Source: Bacteroidales bacterium (lineage in GTDB: Bacteria; Bacteroidota; Bacteroidia; Bacteroidales; UBA10428). Taken from it: a DNA stretch of 64,000 nt. Positions 34,925-44,892 of the stretch are shown piece after piece. The stretch is from positions 62,001-126,000 of the forward strand of contig JAFGVA010000058.1 of NCBI GenBank assembly GCA_016938235.1. The letters run 5' to 3'. The position numbers and the translations under genes are program-made. Positions within the stretch are counted from its first letter, which is position 1, and each line of letters opens with the position of its first letter. Under the pieces are notes generated by a model. The model was not told the origin of the DNA and did no database searches. It saw nothing but the letters and a program-made list of their open reading frames with translations.

Positions 34925-36652
34925 TTATTTTATCTCAACTAAAACTTCTTTTTCGGTAACGCCATTTTCATTAAAAGCTTCAATCGTGAAATAATATCCT
35001 AATCCGGAGTTTAAACTATTTATTGTAAGTGAGGTATCTCCATAAACAGTATAATTCAGGTAGAGTTTATCTTGGTCAGTTCCGTAGCAGATATTATATC
35101 CTGTTGCATTTTCAGATTTGCTCCAGTTTAGTTGAACACTTCTGCCATCCTCCCCATTACGCTTCGCTTCCAGGGTTTTTATTTTTCCTGGAAGTTCACC
35201 TTTGCCATTTCCGAAAACACGGAAACCACTCAATGCAAAATTTCCATCCGGGACTTCAATGTTAGTAAGCTTTAGATATCGGCAAGTAATCATTTCATCA
35301 AGCTGGGTATAATCGTGTGTATTATCCAGATTGTGACTTGATTTATCAACAAGCATTTTCCAGTCAGCCTTGTTGTCTGAATATTCAACGGTATACCTGT
35401 GTTTTAGTTCTTCCTGCCTGTCAAAGAGATTGGTGTTGTGTTCGGCAAAGTTAACCTGAAGGGCATAAACGTCTACGGGTTTTTCCAAATCAAGGATTGC
35501 AAATTCTCCACTGTCTCCGCTTGCTGCAGCCCAATAAGTTCTGATATTTTCGTCGGTAATATTGCAAGCTGGTAAAGCGTCAATGGAGGAGGAAACTTCA
35601 ATTTTTTTCTGATAGGAAAGAAGCATCCAACCCGGGAAAATATTCTTGAAGTTGTTTATTTTTTGCTGTGGCATTATAATAGGGTAATCACCAAATTTTG
35701 TTTCAGCATGCATGTTTCCTTCTGCGTCAAAAAACAAGGGATATAGTCCTAAGCGGCGTTCGAACATATGTTTTTGCGAAATAGTGATTGTGCCAATGTG
35801 CCACCAGTTTCCATTTTTATCTTTAAAAGTACTTCCATGTCCTGCACCCGCAGCAAAACCTTCTGGTTTATAGGCAAAGGGATTGTGCTGCTGAATGTTA
35901 AATGGTCCCAAAGGATTTTCAGAAACATAAACGCCATCGGAGTAGCTTTTAAATTCAGTTCCCGGGCCGGCGTACTGCAGATAATATTTTCCGTTTTGCT
36001 TATTCATCCAGGCACCTTCAATCCAGGGTTTTTGATTTACAAGAGTATTGTAGTCACCTGGTACTTCCCAACCACATTCTTCAGGATTTTGGTGTTTTAG
36101 CTCAACGGGCTTAGTCATAAATGAGAAATTGTTATTATAATCCACCTCAACACCATAGATTGGATTTTGGTTAGAGCAACCCCAATACAGATAAAGCTTA
36201 TTGTCATCATCGAGAAAGAATGCCGGATCCCAAACAGGCATTTCAAGCTCCGGAACGGCGACTTGCCATTTGCCACTTAAAGGGTTAGCACTTTTATAGA
36301 TGGTGCTCAAATCGTTTGATGAGGCCAGGAAAAATAAGGTGTCACCCAAAGCTATTACGGTTGGGGCATATTCTTCAACAGGAATTTGTTCAGTCTGGAT
36401 AAAGTTCCATTCCATCAGATCGTGAGAATACCAATAGCCCCCCGATTTAGAGGCAAACAAGAAATATTTATCCTGAAATAAAAAAACTGTTGGATCTGCA
36501 GCTTCTCTTCTCGAGGGTTCATCGAGGCAAAACCTGTAGCTGATATTTAGCGGATTGCAAAATGTTTTGATGTCTGTATTTGTTACTTCGGATTTTGGCT
36601 GGCAACTAACCAGAAAGTAAACCAATAAGGCTAAAATTTCTGTATGTTTCAT
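34925..36652 (-). CDS. GH43-type glycosidase lipoprotein with F5/8-type and FN3 domains
   Basis: 575-residue predicted surface or periplasmic lipoprotein (lipobox ending Cys17, FLVSC). The five-bladed GH43 catalytic domain (about 30-350) shows the expected triad: Asp53 in AADPTVF, Asp142 in VWDPAFF, Glu212 in WIEGAWM. A discoidin-like carbohydrate-binding module (about 365-480, NITDENIRTYWAAASGDSGE) and a fibronectin III domain (about 485-575) follow. GH43 enzymes cleave arabinose-, xylose- or galactose-containing glycans; the substrate cannot be fixed here. The GH5 gene lies 30 bp upstream on the same strand, so the two form an operon. Confidence 0.88.
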   Translation of the reverse strand: MKHTEILALLVYFLVSCQPKSEVTNTDIKTFCNPLNISYRFCLDEPSRREAADPTVFLFQDKYFLFASKSGGYWYSHDLMEWNFIQTEQIPVEEYAPTVIALGDTLFFLASSNDLSTIYKSANPLSGKWQVAVPELEMPVWDPAFFLDDDNKLYLYWGCSNQNPIYGVEVDYNNNFSFMTKPVELKHQNPEECGWEVPGDYNTLVNQKPWIEGAWMNKQNGKYYLQYAGPGTEFKSYSDGVYVSENPLGPFNIQQHNPFAYKPEGFAAGAGHGSTFKDKNGNWWHIGTITISQKHMFERRLGLYPLFFDAEGNMHAETKFGDYPIIMPQQKINNFKNIFPGWMLLSYQKKIEVSSSIDALPACNITDENIRTYWAAASGDSGEFAILDLEKPVDVYALQVNFAEHNTNLFDRQEELKHRYTVEYSDNKADWKMLVDKSSHNLDNTHDYTQLDEMITCRYLKLTNIEVPDGNFALSGFRVFGNGKGELPGKIKTLEAKRNGEDGRSVQLNWSKSENATGYNICYGTDQDKLYLNYTVYGDTSLTINSLNSGLGYYFTIEAFNENGVTEKEVLVEIK

Positions 36653-36682
36653 CTTATAAAAATTTTTAAGTATTATAAGTTA

Positions 36683-37912
36683 TTAATGTTTTATTCCCAA
36701 AGCATTGCAATAGCCTTCATTCGGATAACAATTTTCAAACTTACTGTTTTCTACAAATTGGTTTAACACTTTGATTATTTCTTCTGGTTTTATGCCATCC
36801 AGGCTATCTTTCAGAGCCCTTATATTGCCGAAAGTTGTTCTGTCACTCTCGGCATATTGCACAAAACTATCATAAGCTTCGGGTTTATTAAAATTCATAG
36901 GGCCGCGGGTGTTGTCCATTTTTTTGTAAGGCCAGAATGTCCAATGTATGTTATTTGAGTCTAAGAGTTCTCTGAAAGCTTTCACCCATTCATCATCATT
37001 TTCACCACTTTCTCCCATTAGAATCGGGACATTGTGTTCATCCCTGAAATCGATATATTGTTGAATTTCGTTTTGAACCGGAGGCATCCAGTATTTGTGG
37101 AAAGTATAGGCTAAATTCTTGTCGAAGGGTTCAGTAAAAACCGAGAAATCTGTTTCCCAAACCGCACCGCCAATAAATACAATGTGATTTTTATCAACTT
37201 CCCTGATTGCTGCAGTAATTCTTTTGTACAAAGGCTCCAGGCTGGGTTTCAGACTATCTTTATCGAAATAATGCGGAATAGGTTCATTCAATAAATTATA
37301 ACCGATAACTGTGGTATCCTTGGCATATCTTTCCGCAATTTCCTGCCAGACTTGGCATGTTATTTCTTTCATACCTTCATCGACCATCAGCCAGGGGTAT
37401 CCATCGCTGTTATCAATATTGTCGCCGGTTTGTCCGCCCGGAGCTCCGTGCATATCCATGAGAACATAAATATTGTTTTTGGCGCACCAGGTTATAGCGC
37501 TGTCTAAATATTTGTAGCCATGAATATCTCTGCCCAGGAAATCGTCGTGCGTTAACAGGCGATAATCGAAAGGCAGACGAACAATATTTACTCCCGATTC
37601 TGAAAGCCATTTTATATCGGGCTCCGTAATGTAGTTATCAAGGAAAGAATCCCAGAAAGCAGTGGTAGCGCTATTACCAATTAATTCGCGTATGGCCTGG
37701 TCTATTTTGTTTGGTGAGTTACACTTACGAAGTTTGAACATATAACCTTCGGGTAACAACCAGTTCCCCAGGTTTACACCGGTTAGGTGCAGCAGTTCAC
37801 CTTCTGCAGAATAAATATTTTCGCCGTCAACAAAGGCATATTTCTTTTCATTTTGCACGCAGGATATGAATGCCAGAATCATAAGAGGGAGTAACCATTT
37901 TATTAGTTTCAT
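36683..37912 (-). CDS. GH5-family glycoside hydrolase lipoprotein
   Basis: 409 residues from the ATG at 37912 (MKLIKWLLPLM, lipobox FISC at Cys18); an ATG at 37933 would add seven residues before the signal. TIM-barrel GH5 fold: VNLGNWLLPEGYM, the Arg/His positions in NIVRLPFDYR and DMHGAPGGQ, acid/base Glu210 in NLLNEP, nucleophile Glu301 in LMGESG. Acts on beta-glucans, mannans or related substrates; the subfamily is not assignable by eye. First gene of a two-gene operon with the GH43 enzyme. Confidence 0.92.
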   Translation of the reverse strand: MKLIKWLLPLMILAFISCVQNEKKYAFVDGENIYSAEGELLHLTGVNLGNWLLPEGYMFKLRKCNSPNKIDQAIRELIGNSATTAFWDSFLDNYITEPDIKWLSESGVNIVRLPFDYRLLTHDDFLGRDIHGYKYLDSAITWCAKNNIYVLMDMHGAPGGQTGDNIDNSDGYPWLMVDEGMKEITCQVWQEIAERYAKDTTVIGYNLLNEPIPHYFDKDSLKPSLEPLYKRITAAIREVDKNHIVFIGGAVWETDFSVFTEPFDKNLAYTFHKYWMPPVQNEIQQYIDFRDEHNVPILMGESGENDDEWVKAFRELLDSNNIHWTFWPYKKMDNTRGPMNFNKPEAYDSFVQYAESDRTTFGNIRALKDSLDGIKPEEIIKVLNQFVENSKFENCYPNEGYCNALGIKH

Positions 37913-37960
37913 AGAAATTGAATTTTTACTCAATTAAGAACTTGGTTTAATACCAATTTA

Positions 37961-37968
37961 CAAATTTA
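37961..37968 (-). promoter_or_regulatory. -7 box for the GH5-GH43 operon
   Basis: TAAATTTG on the minus strand fits TAnnTTTG, 49 bp upstream of the GH5 start. No good -33 TTTG was found at the usual distance. Confidence 0.4.
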
Positions 37969-38056
37969 TGCTTTTATTGATGGTATTGGGTATTCCAATT
38001 TGTAATTCAGCAAGAAAGAATAGGAGAAAAAAAAACAAGAAATTATTATTCAGCAG

Positions 38057-38809
38057 CTAATTCTCAAGCCAAAGTTTAAACTTCTGCACCCTTTCCCGAC
38101 TTACAATCAATTCTTCTGGTGAATGATGTTCAAGCTTAATTTCTAATCGGCTATTTGAATAACTCAGAATATCTTTAATAGCTGAGAATGCAACAATATG
38201 TTTCCTGCTAATTCTGAAAAACCTTGAAGGATCGAGTAATTCTTCCAGTTGGTCGAGGGTATAATTCACAGCATAATCATGTCCTTGCTTATTTTGCAGG
38301 AAAACAGCTTTTTCCATGCTGTAAAAACACTGGATATCATCGGAAGTAAAAATTTTAAGGCGTTCACCTACCTTAATAACAAACTTATTTTTGTATTTGT
38401 TTGAAAGTTGGTTTAGCAGGTTCTCAAAAAGTGCCGGCGGATATTCTTTGGTCTTTGACTTTTCAGAAAATTTATCGATTGCGCATTGCAATTCGTCCTG
38501 ATCGATTGGTTTGAGCAGGTAATCGATGCTGTTTAACTTGAATGCTTTTAAAGCGTATTCGTCATAGGCAGTGGTGAAGATAATCGGAGCGGTAATTTGT
38601 GCTTGTTCAAAAATTTCGAAACTAAGCCCGTCAGATAATTGAATATCCATAAAAATAAGATCGGGCTGAGCATTATGCATAAACCAGTCTACTGCATTTT
38701 TTACTGACTGTATAACTTCTACAATTTCAGCTTCATTACTCGATTGAACAACTAATTTCTGTAACCGTTCAGCCGCTACTTTTTCATCTTCAATTATCAG
38801 GCATTTCAT
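38057..38809 (-). CDS. LytTR-family response regulator
   Basis: 250-residue regulator with a receiver domain (1-120; acidic pocket EDE at 7-9, phospho-acceptor Asp55 in LIFMDIQLSD, signalling Thr/Lys in FTTAYDEYALKAF and LLKPID) and a LytTR DNA-binding domain (about 145-250). It overlaps the histidine kinase gene by 4 bp, so the two form a coupled pair. Target promoters are unknown; the TonB receptor and TPR genes just upstream are obvious candidates. Confidence 0.94.
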   Translation of the reverse strand: MKCLIIEDEKVAAERLQKLVVQSSNEAEIVEVIQSVKNAVDWFMHNAQPDLIFMDIQLSDGLSFEIFEQAQITAPIIFTTAYDEYALKAFKLNSIDYLLKPIDQDELQCAIDKFSEKSKTKEYPPALFENLLNQLSNKYKNKFVIKVGERLKIFTSDDIQCFYSMEKAVFLQNKQGHDYAVNYTLDQLEELLDPSRFFRISRKHIVAFSAIKDILSYSNSRLEIKLEHHSPEELIVSRERVQKFKLWLEN

Positions 38810-39858
38810 AGTTCCGGTTGATCAATGATTGGGATTTTCACTACAAATTCATTCGCTGATTCTTCAACCTGGACAGGTTTATCCGAAATATATTCATACC
38901 TGTTTATCAGGTTTTCAATTCCCTGTGGCTCTTTATTTTTTATTGAGTTTTTCTTTTGCAGGTTGTTTTTTACCACCAGATATCCATCCTCTTCAGATAT
39001 TTGAATCGATAAAGGCTGATCATCGCTAATAATGTTGTGTTTAATAGCATTTTCAACCAACAACTGAATTCCAAGGGGTACAATGTATTTATCGGCGGAG
39101 CCAATTGATATTTCCGTTTTCAGGCCTTCCCCATGTCTTATTTCAGACAGGTATATGAAGTCGTTCAGAAATTCAAGTTCTTTTGAGATCTGAATGAGTT
39201 CTTTGTTTTGTTGTTCAAGCACATACCGATAAATATCCGATAGTTTCTTAATATATTTTACAGCCAGTTGCTGATCCTGTTCAACAACGCCTGTTAAAGT
39301 ATTTAAGCTATTAAACAGGAAATGGGGATTAACCTGATTTTTTAAAGCATTGTATTTAGCATTAATGTTTTCACGCTTCAAGTCTTCATATCTTTCCAAC
39401 GCTTTGTTCCAGTAGTAAACCAGGTAGAAAGAATAATATACAGATATCACAACCAGATCTATTGCAATGTTTATAAATGCATTCTCTATTATAGCATACT
39501 TAAGATTATCCCCGGTAAGTTTCCAAATGTATGTTCCAAAATAATAGGGAACTATTATGCTGACAATAATCCCATAAAATATAAATGTTAGTAAGGCAAT
39601 CAGATTGCTCCTGACAAGTTTCCTTCTCCAGTTGAGTAATCTGCCAGTAAAAACCCCAATTGCCCAGTTACCTATTCCAAAGAAGAAACCAACAACAAAA
39701 CCATAGATGGTCCTGTTAAATAAGTCTTCCCAGGAACTAAACCACTTAAATCCTGAAAACGCCAAACTAAGTAGTATAGTTAATGCAACTAAACCAACAA
39801 TCATTAATAAGAATGATCGGATTAATTTCTTGAAGCTGAGTTTAGGTTTTTTCTCCAT
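38806..39858 (-). CDS. LytS-type sensor histidine kinase (His_kinase family)
   Basis: 350-residue membrane kinase with four predicted helices (about 15-35, 50-72, 86-106, 125-150) and no large periplasmic domain. A linker and the His_kinase domain follow, with His179 in QVNPHFLFNSLN. The ATPase domain has the N box IQLLVENAIKHN and a late GIENLINRY-type G box. It probably senses a membrane signal. A -7 box is present 20 bp upstream. It is co-transcribed with its LytTR regulator. Confidence 0.93.
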   Translation of the reverse strand: MEKKPKLSFKKLIRSFLLMIVGLVALTILLSLAFSGFKWFSSWEDLFNRTIYGFVVGFFFGIGNWAIGVFTGRLLNWRRKLVRSNLIALLTFIFYGIIVSIIVPYYFGTYIWKLTGDNLKYAIIENAFINIAIDLVVISVYYSFYLVYYWNKALERYEDLKRENINAKYNALKNQVNPHFLFNSLNTLTGVVEQDQQLAVKYIKKLSDIYRYVLEQQNKELIQISKELEFLNDFIYLSEIRHGEGLKTEISIGSADKYIVPLGIQLLVENAIKHNIISDDQPLSIQISEEDGYLVVKNNLQKKNSIKNKEPQGIENLINRYEYISDKPVQVEESANEFVVKIPIIDQPEL

Positions 39859-39877
39859 TTTAATACTGAAATTAATT

Positions 39878-39885
39878 CAAATATA
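39878..39885 (-). promoter_or_regulatory. -7 box for the LytS/LytTR pair
   Basis: TATATTTG on the minus strand matches TAnnTTTG exactly, 19 bp upstream of the kinase start. The pair may therefore have its own promoter besides read-through from the TPR gene. Confidence 0.45.
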
Positions 39886-39981
39886 AGACTATAGCTATTA
39901 GAATCTCACTTTTCTAATTAAGAATCTCAACTCCAATCGGAGATAAAAATATTTTTAATGGAGTTGAGATTACGGCTTGAT

Positions 39982-40656
39982 TTAGCTCGATTTACAAGAT
40001 TCCAGCTGACTTTCACAATCTTCTTTGCCCCAGTTCGGGTACAACGGATTCTCTGGTTGAAATGTCTCGTATAATTCCATTGCCTTCTCAAATAAGGGCA
40101 AAGCGGACTTTTTGCCTCCACCAAATTGTTCCGGAGTATAGAAAACTGATACAGCCTGCATGTAATAAGGCCTTGGGTTTTTAGGGTTCAGGCTGGTTGC
40201 CTTTTTAAAACTGTTGTCGGCTTTTGATCCGTAAATCTGGCCATTGGTTATCGGATCTATGGCCATTAAAGACTGATAAATCATACCCTGCAGAGTATAT
40301 AGCTCAGATTCATTTTCAGTTATTAACATAGCTTTATCCATTACCGATTGTGCTTTTTCAATATAGGTTTCTTTCTGTTTAGCATCTTGTGTCCGGAATG
40401 AAAGAATACAGTGAATAAAAGAAGCATAATAGAGGGGTAACCACTCGGAAGTATCAACAGACGCAATGCGTTCAAATTTGTTTGCAACTTCAATCATTTC
40501 TTCGGGAGTGCTACTGTTTCCAAATTCTTCAAGCGTTTCGCTCATAATTTCCTCAAAGTTACTCTGAGCGTTTAGGCTAAGCGTAAGAATGATGACTGCT
40601 GTCAGAATAAATAAACGTTTCAATCGTTTATTTTTGTTTTTTAATACTTGTTTCAT
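39982..40656 (-). CDS. Exported TPR-like protein
   Basis: 224-residue protein with a hydrophobic signal (about 14-30, ending SLNAQ) and an all-helical body of TPR-like repeats, for example KQKETYIEKAQSVMDKAMLI and ADNSFKKATSLNPKNPRPYY. It ends with a Cys/Ser-rich tail (ESCKSS). The function is not recognised. It lies between a TonB receptor (38 bp upstream) and the LytS/LytTR pair, so it is probably part of their operon and could be a periplasmic adaptor. Confidence 0.7.
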   Translation of the reverse strand: MKQVLKNKNKRLKRLFILTAVIILTLSLNAQSNFEEIMSETLEEFGNSSTPEEMIEVANKFERIASVDTSEWLPLYYASFIHCILSFRTQDAKQKETYIEKAQSVMDKAMLITENESELYTLQGMIYQSLMAIDPITNGQIYGSKADNSFKKATSLNPKNPRPYYMQAVSVFYTPEQFGGGKKSALPLFEKAMELYETFQPENPLYPNWGKEDCESQLESCKSS

Positions 40657-40694
40657 AATTATATATTTTGGTTAATTTTTGATTCATGTTTTTT

Positions 40695-42827
40695 TTAATC
40701 GATGGAAATAAACACACCTATGATTACACTTCTTTCCAATCCTGATTTTATGGGCGTGGACGAATAAAATCCGCTATTGTCGGGTTGTCGCGAGAAGCGG
40801 TAAGCATAAATATTTTCTTTGCCCAGAATGTTTGAAACAGACAGGTGGACAACCGTAAGGTTACCTGAGATATTTGTTATATAGCTGATGTTTCCGCTTA
40901 AATCATGCCAGTCCATAGTTTTTGAGGACATAAACTGGTCGGAATTAGGGTTATTATAGGGTCTTCCTTTGGCATAACTGTAGGTTAGGCTTAGCTGTGA
41001 ATGAATTTTATCAATCCAGTATTTACTAGCCAGGTTAAAATTGTGTTTCGAAACAAATTCAGGGCAAACGGCAGTTGGATAATCTTTGAATTTTCGTTTG
41101 CTGTCAACAAAAGAGTATGAAGCATAAAAATCGAGATAACTTATTGTTTTACTATCCTTAATAAACAAATCGAAACCACGGGCATAACCTGTTCCAGTAT
41201 TCTGAATATTCTCGTATTCTTTTTGTATTCCCGGAGTAAATGTTACCAGAGAATTGTATTTTTTGTAATAAACTTCGGTTCTGAACATACGATTGTCTTT
41301 CTCTGCCTGGTAATTGAGAATATAATGTTGCGCTTTTTCAAAATTCAGGCTTGGGTTATACTTTAAATAGGCATGATGGCTTTGCTGACTGAAACTTCCA
41401 CCGGCAAATGAAAGCTGGGAAGCTTTATTTATTTTATAGGCAATAGATGTTCTGGGACTGAGACTTACATTTTCGGTAAGTGATGAATATTCTCCACGAA
41501 GGCCTAGGCGTACGGCAAGTTTTTTAGTGATTCTGAGATCATTTTCAACGTAGCAGCTGTTTATGTTGTCGGTTGTATTTAGTGGAATATTCGTGTTCAA
41601 ATCGGAGGTAACATAATTAAATGAATAATCCAGCAGATAGTCTTCCAGTCCTATTTTAAGGGTAATATTTTTATTGTAGTAGTTGGTAAAGCCTAGCCTG
41701 AAATGTGCAGATTGGAGGTTTTCATTCAGTTTGTCGTTATTGAATTCTTTCTTATCGATATTCCTGTTAAAGGCAACACCGGTTTTCATAATCCATTTAT
41801 CGGTTAGTTCGCTATTGTAGTTGGTTTTTGCATACATGTTTGTATTTTCCAATCCAATACGCTGATATTCATCACTCATTTCAGAATAGTCGAGAATACT
41901 ATTGCCATGACTGATATTGAAGTCTGATTTTATTAAACCCGAGTTTTTGGTTTTTTGCCGGTAATGCAATTTCCCACTATAGCTTTCAGGAATCTTTATC
42001 CAGTTCAGGTTGCTTTTCGACATTAAAAAATAGGGGAATAAATTGTTGTAGTTTACGCCGCCGCTAAATGCCCTGGTGTCGTTGTGTCGGGTGTAGCTAA
42101 TTCCCGGGCCTACATTTATCAGACTAATACTTAGCATATCTTCTTCGAACAGCGCAGGAGTTTTTAGTTCGAGTACCGACGACAAAGCTTGTCCGTATTC
42201 AGCCGAATAGCCACCTGTGCTGAACATGACCCCACTAAACATAAAGGGCTCAAACCTCCCTCTTGCCGGAAGGTCTGGAGTTGTTGAAGTGTAGGGTGAT
42301 GAAACAAGCATTCCATCGATGTAGGTTTTTGATTCATCGGCTTCGCCACCCCGGACAATTATTTTTCCTGTTTCACCTTGTTTCTGCACACCGGGAAAGG
42401 TTGCCAGTACATTATAAATGTCTCCATCGGAACCACCGGTTGTTGCTATTTCAATTGGATTTAGGGTTACTGCCCTTTTTTTCTCTCCTGCTTCAAATGT
42501 TCCGGCAGAAATTATTACTTCATCGAGGCTATTTGTGCTCTCAGTTAAAGTAATTTTTAAAGCTTTTTTTACTAAACTTTTTGTTAATAGCAGGTTATAC
42601 GATTCATATCCCAGGAAACTTACCACCAGCATACAGGAATCGTGCATAGATGTTTGCAAAAGGAAATACCCTGAAGTATCGCTGGTAGCTCCATTATATG
42701 TGCCTTTAATGTAAATATTGGCGCTGGGCAGCGGTTTATTATGCTTGTCGAATATATGACCTGAAATAGTTTGCCCCATCAGGCTGACAGAGAATAGAAA
42801 TAAAAACAGGCTTACAATTGATTTCAT
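40695..42827 (-). CDS. TonB-dependent receptor with CarboxypepD_reg-like N-terminus
   Basis: 710 residues from the ATG at 42827, which starts a clean signal peptide (MKSIVSLFLFLFSVSLMGQ); the ORF begins nine codons earlier. A CarboxypepD_reg-like domain (about 20-105) precedes a plug with IIVRGGEADESKTYIDGMLV and FSTGGYSAEYGQALSSVLEL, and a barrel follows. It lacks the PDQNL plug motif of the pairs at the left end and has no DUF4249 or SusD partner. The gene begins a same-strand series with the TPR protein and the LytS/LytTR pair, suggesting import linked to two-component signalling. Confidence 0.9.
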   Translation of the reverse strand: MKSIVSLFLFLFSVSLMGQTISGHIFDKHNKPLPSANIYIKGTYNGATSDTSGYFLLQTSMHDSCMLVVSFLGYESYNLLLTKSLVKKALKITLTESTNSLDEVIISAGTFEAGEKKRAVTLNPIEIATTGGSDGDIYNVLATFPGVQKQGETGKIIVRGGEADESKTYIDGMLVSSPYTSTTPDLPARGRFEPFMFSGVMFSTGGYSAEYGQALSSVLELKTPALFEEDMLSISLINVGPGISYTRHNDTRAFSGGVNYNNLFPYFLMSKSNLNWIKIPESYSGKLHYRQKTKNSGLIKSDFNISHGNSILDYSEMSDEYQRIGLENTNMYAKTNYNSELTDKWIMKTGVAFNRNIDKKEFNNDKLNENLQSAHFRLGFTNYYNKNITLKIGLEDYLLDYSFNYVTSDLNTNIPLNTTDNINSCYVENDLRITKKLAVRLGLRGEYSSLTENVSLSPRTSIAYKINKASQLSFAGGSFSQQSHHAYLKYNPSLNFEKAQHYILNYQAEKDNRMFRTEVYYKKYNSLVTFTPGIQKEYENIQNTGTGYARGFDLFIKDSKTISYLDFYASYSFVDSKRKFKDYPTAVCPEFVSKHNFNLASKYWIDKIHSQLSLTYSYAKGRPYNNPNSDQFMSSKTMDWHDLSGNISYITNISGNLTVVHLSVSNILGKENIYAYRFSRQPDNSGFYSSTPIKSGLERSVIIGVFISID

Positions 42828-42980
42828 TACGGTTTCTTTTGATTTCCGTACCAAAACTCAGTATTTTATATAGACCTAAGAAAAAAAACAAGACGAGTTG
42901 TTGAATAAGTGCGATGAGCTGCAAAATTCAAGGATGAATGAAAAGCCAGTATTCAAAAGTATGGCAGATATGCAAAGAAA

Positions 42981-43032
42981 GGCCACGAGCGCATGAATAA
43001 AATTTAAGCCGTAAAGTCGTGTATTCGTGGCA
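42981..43032. repeat. Imperfect inverted intergenic repeat
   Basis: GCCACGAGCGCATGAAT (left) and GTGTATTCGTGGC (right) form an imperfect hairpin in the 240-bp gap after the NigD-like gene and before the TonB receptor. Sequences of the pattern 'GCCACGAAT...ATTCGTGGC' are common dispersed repeats in Bacteroidota; only this copy is in the window. Confidence 0.4.
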
Positions 43033-43094
43033 AATAAAACAAAAATTCCCCCTTAAAAAAATAAGGAGGAATTGGATTTATAAAAGTCACTGCG

Positions 43095-43751
43095 CTAATA
43101 TTTGTAGGTAAAAATTTTCTCGAATATTGAATCATCGTAAGCTGTAGAACGAAAACGCACTATAACCGAATCTGTAGCCTCATTTTCAAGCGATGAGATA
43201 TCAAATGAAATATAGGCCGTATACCTGTCTATCTTAGGGTCATTATTGTTATTGTGTCTGAGCTCCAGGTCAATAGTATCGGAATATTCATCACTGAGCC
43301 TAACCAGATTTACATAATGCTTTTTATTAAAACCAAGAAATTCAATGGATACATCCAGAAAATTCAGGCCAACCTTAATGCCCTCAACTACAATAGGATC
43401 AAAGCCCAGGGAATCAGGAACTGTATCTGTAATATTAATTACTGGTTTTGTAGGTATAATATCTATTGAAAGTAAATCTGCCATATAATCAATGTGCCGG
43501 GGCATTTGCTCATCCTCAACCAATGAAAAATAGGCATAAACACGAGCTCCTGAATCCAAAGTCTCTTTGCCTTCGAAGGTGCTGTTTGTAATATAGATTA
43601 AGTTCAGGTTATCTGAATATATATATGAACTATCGCCAGATACCTGATAGACACCAATTGACGGATAGAAACTTACTGTTGGTTCGTCATTACACGACGT
43701 AAATCCACCTATTGCCACACACACCCAAAATAAGTGTTTGAAAAACTTCAT
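43095..43751 (-). CDS. NigD-like lipoprotein
   Basis: 218-residue exported lipoprotein (lipobox GFTSC, Cys20). The N-terminal OB-like domain (about 30-105, SIGVYQVSGDSSYIYSDN with SGARVYAYFSLVED) and the C-terminal beta-sandwich (about 110-218) match the NigD family, named for a bacteriocin-associated protein but widespread in Bacteroidota with unknown function. Monocistronic, with the stop about 270 bp upstream of the TonB receptor start. Confidence 0.82.
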   Translation of the reverse strand: MKFFKHLFWVCVAIGGFTSCNDEPTVSFYPSIGVYQVSGDSSYIYSDNLNLIYITNSTFEGKETLDSGARVYAYFSLVEDEQMPRHIDYMADLLSIDIIPTKPVINITDTVPDSLGFDPIVVEGIKVGLNFLDVSIEFLGFNKKHYVNLVRLSDEYSDTIDLELRHNNNNDPKIDRYTAYISFDISSLENEATDSVIVRFRSTAYDDSIFEKIFTYKY

Positions 43752-43862
43752 CGTTTCCAGAATTTAAAAGGTTTTATATGTTAGATTGAAATCAAGCCCT
43801 AAAGGTTGCTTGGGTTTTAAAAAAAACGAGTCGTATTTCTGTATGTATCAGTAAATCAGGCT

Positions 43863-44828
43863 TTAAACTGAAAAAAAATAATTACACATCCGGCTTATAT
43901 CTTTTTCATAAGTGCTTAGGGAGGTTGTTTTTAATAGTTTCAGAACGGGATCATACAAATGCCAGCTGTGTAAAAGTTTTTCTTCCAACAATTTATTTTG
44001 TGAGCCTTCTATAATGATTTTTGAATTCACAATTTTTCCCTTTTCAATGTGAAGTTCAATATCCCATATTTGATTATTAAAAATGAAGCTGTTTTTGAAA
44101 TTATACCTGGGAGAATATCCAAAAATCCATTCTGTGGTTTTGTATTTCTCAGTTTTCAGATTATTGATCAGTTCGGTTTCTTCAGTGCTTAATTTGTAGC
44201 TTTTTGCAGCTTGTTGCATTATGTGGGTTGATAGTCCTTCAACGAATTCTTCAATTTTTAATTTCGTACTAAGATGATTTGTAATGTTGGTAACACCTGA
44301 ACGATTTGATTGAACAGCCTTATCGAAATACAGACCTTGAGTTACCTGAATTGCCTTTCTCAATTGTTCCAGGTCAGAATTGAACAGCAAGGTACCATGA
44401 TGCAAGACTCGTTTCCTAAAAACGTGTTCGGCGTTTCCTGAAATTTTCAGATCATTTATTCTGATATCGTTTTTTTCTCCGATAGTTGCTTGTAAACCAA
44501 TAGTAGCAAGGTAGTCGATTACCGGAGAAATATATTTTTTAAAGTCAATAAGCTTTCCTTCTTCACCTTTTGAAATGAAAGAAAAATTCAGATTCTGAAG
44601 GTCGTGCACTACTGTTCCACCGCCTGATAATCTGCGGGCTACAAGAATATTGTTTTCCCTTACATATTTATAATTTATTTCAGCAAGTGCATTCTGATGT
44701 TTGCCTACAACAACTGCCGGGGGAGAGCGCCATAAAAAGAAAATATCCTCGGTTTTATTTTTAAGCAGATACTCCTCAGTAGCCAGATTGAAATAAGGGT
44801 CGAAAGAATCACTGAGAATGTATAACAT
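43863..44828 (-). CDS. lplA: Lipoate-protein ligase A
   Basis: 321-residue lipoate ligase that attaches free lipoate to E2 and GcvH subunits via lipoyl-AMP. It has the catalytic domain with [36 protein letters not shown] and the lipoate/AMP loop GVTNI, with a C-terminal accessory domain (about 250-321). Divergent from pepT, with start regions only 64 bp apart. Confidence 0.93.
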   Translation of the reverse strand: MLYILSDSFDPYFNLATEEYLLKNKTEDIFFLWRSPPAVVVGKHQNALAEINYKYVRENNILVARRLSGGGTVVHDLQNLNFSFISKGEEGKLIDFKKYISPVIDYLATIGLQATIGEKNDIRINDLKISGNAEHVFRKRVLHHGTLLFNSDLEQLRKAIQVTQGLYFDKAVQSNRSGVTNITNHLSTKLKIEEFVEGLSTHIMQQAAKSYKLSTEETELINNLKTEKYKTTEWIFGYSPRYNFKNSFIFNNQIWDIELHIEKGKIVNSKIIIEGSQNKLLEEKLLHSWHLYDPVLKLLKTTSLSTYEKDISRMCNYFFSV

Positions 44829-44892
44829 GAAGGGAAGTTTTAAAATATTATTTGTATTTTCAATGATTAATACAAAAACAAGCTACGAATAT

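Noticed and set aside
34925-37912. GH43/GH5 pair as a full polysaccharide utilisation locus
   Set aside because: No SusC/SusD pair, sugar sensor or sugar transporter is adjacent; the nearest TonB receptor is linked to a LytTR pair instead.
42981-43032. CRISPR-like or attachment-site repeat
   Set aside because: Single imperfect hairpin with no spacer periodicity and no integrase; better explained as a dispersed intergenic repeat.
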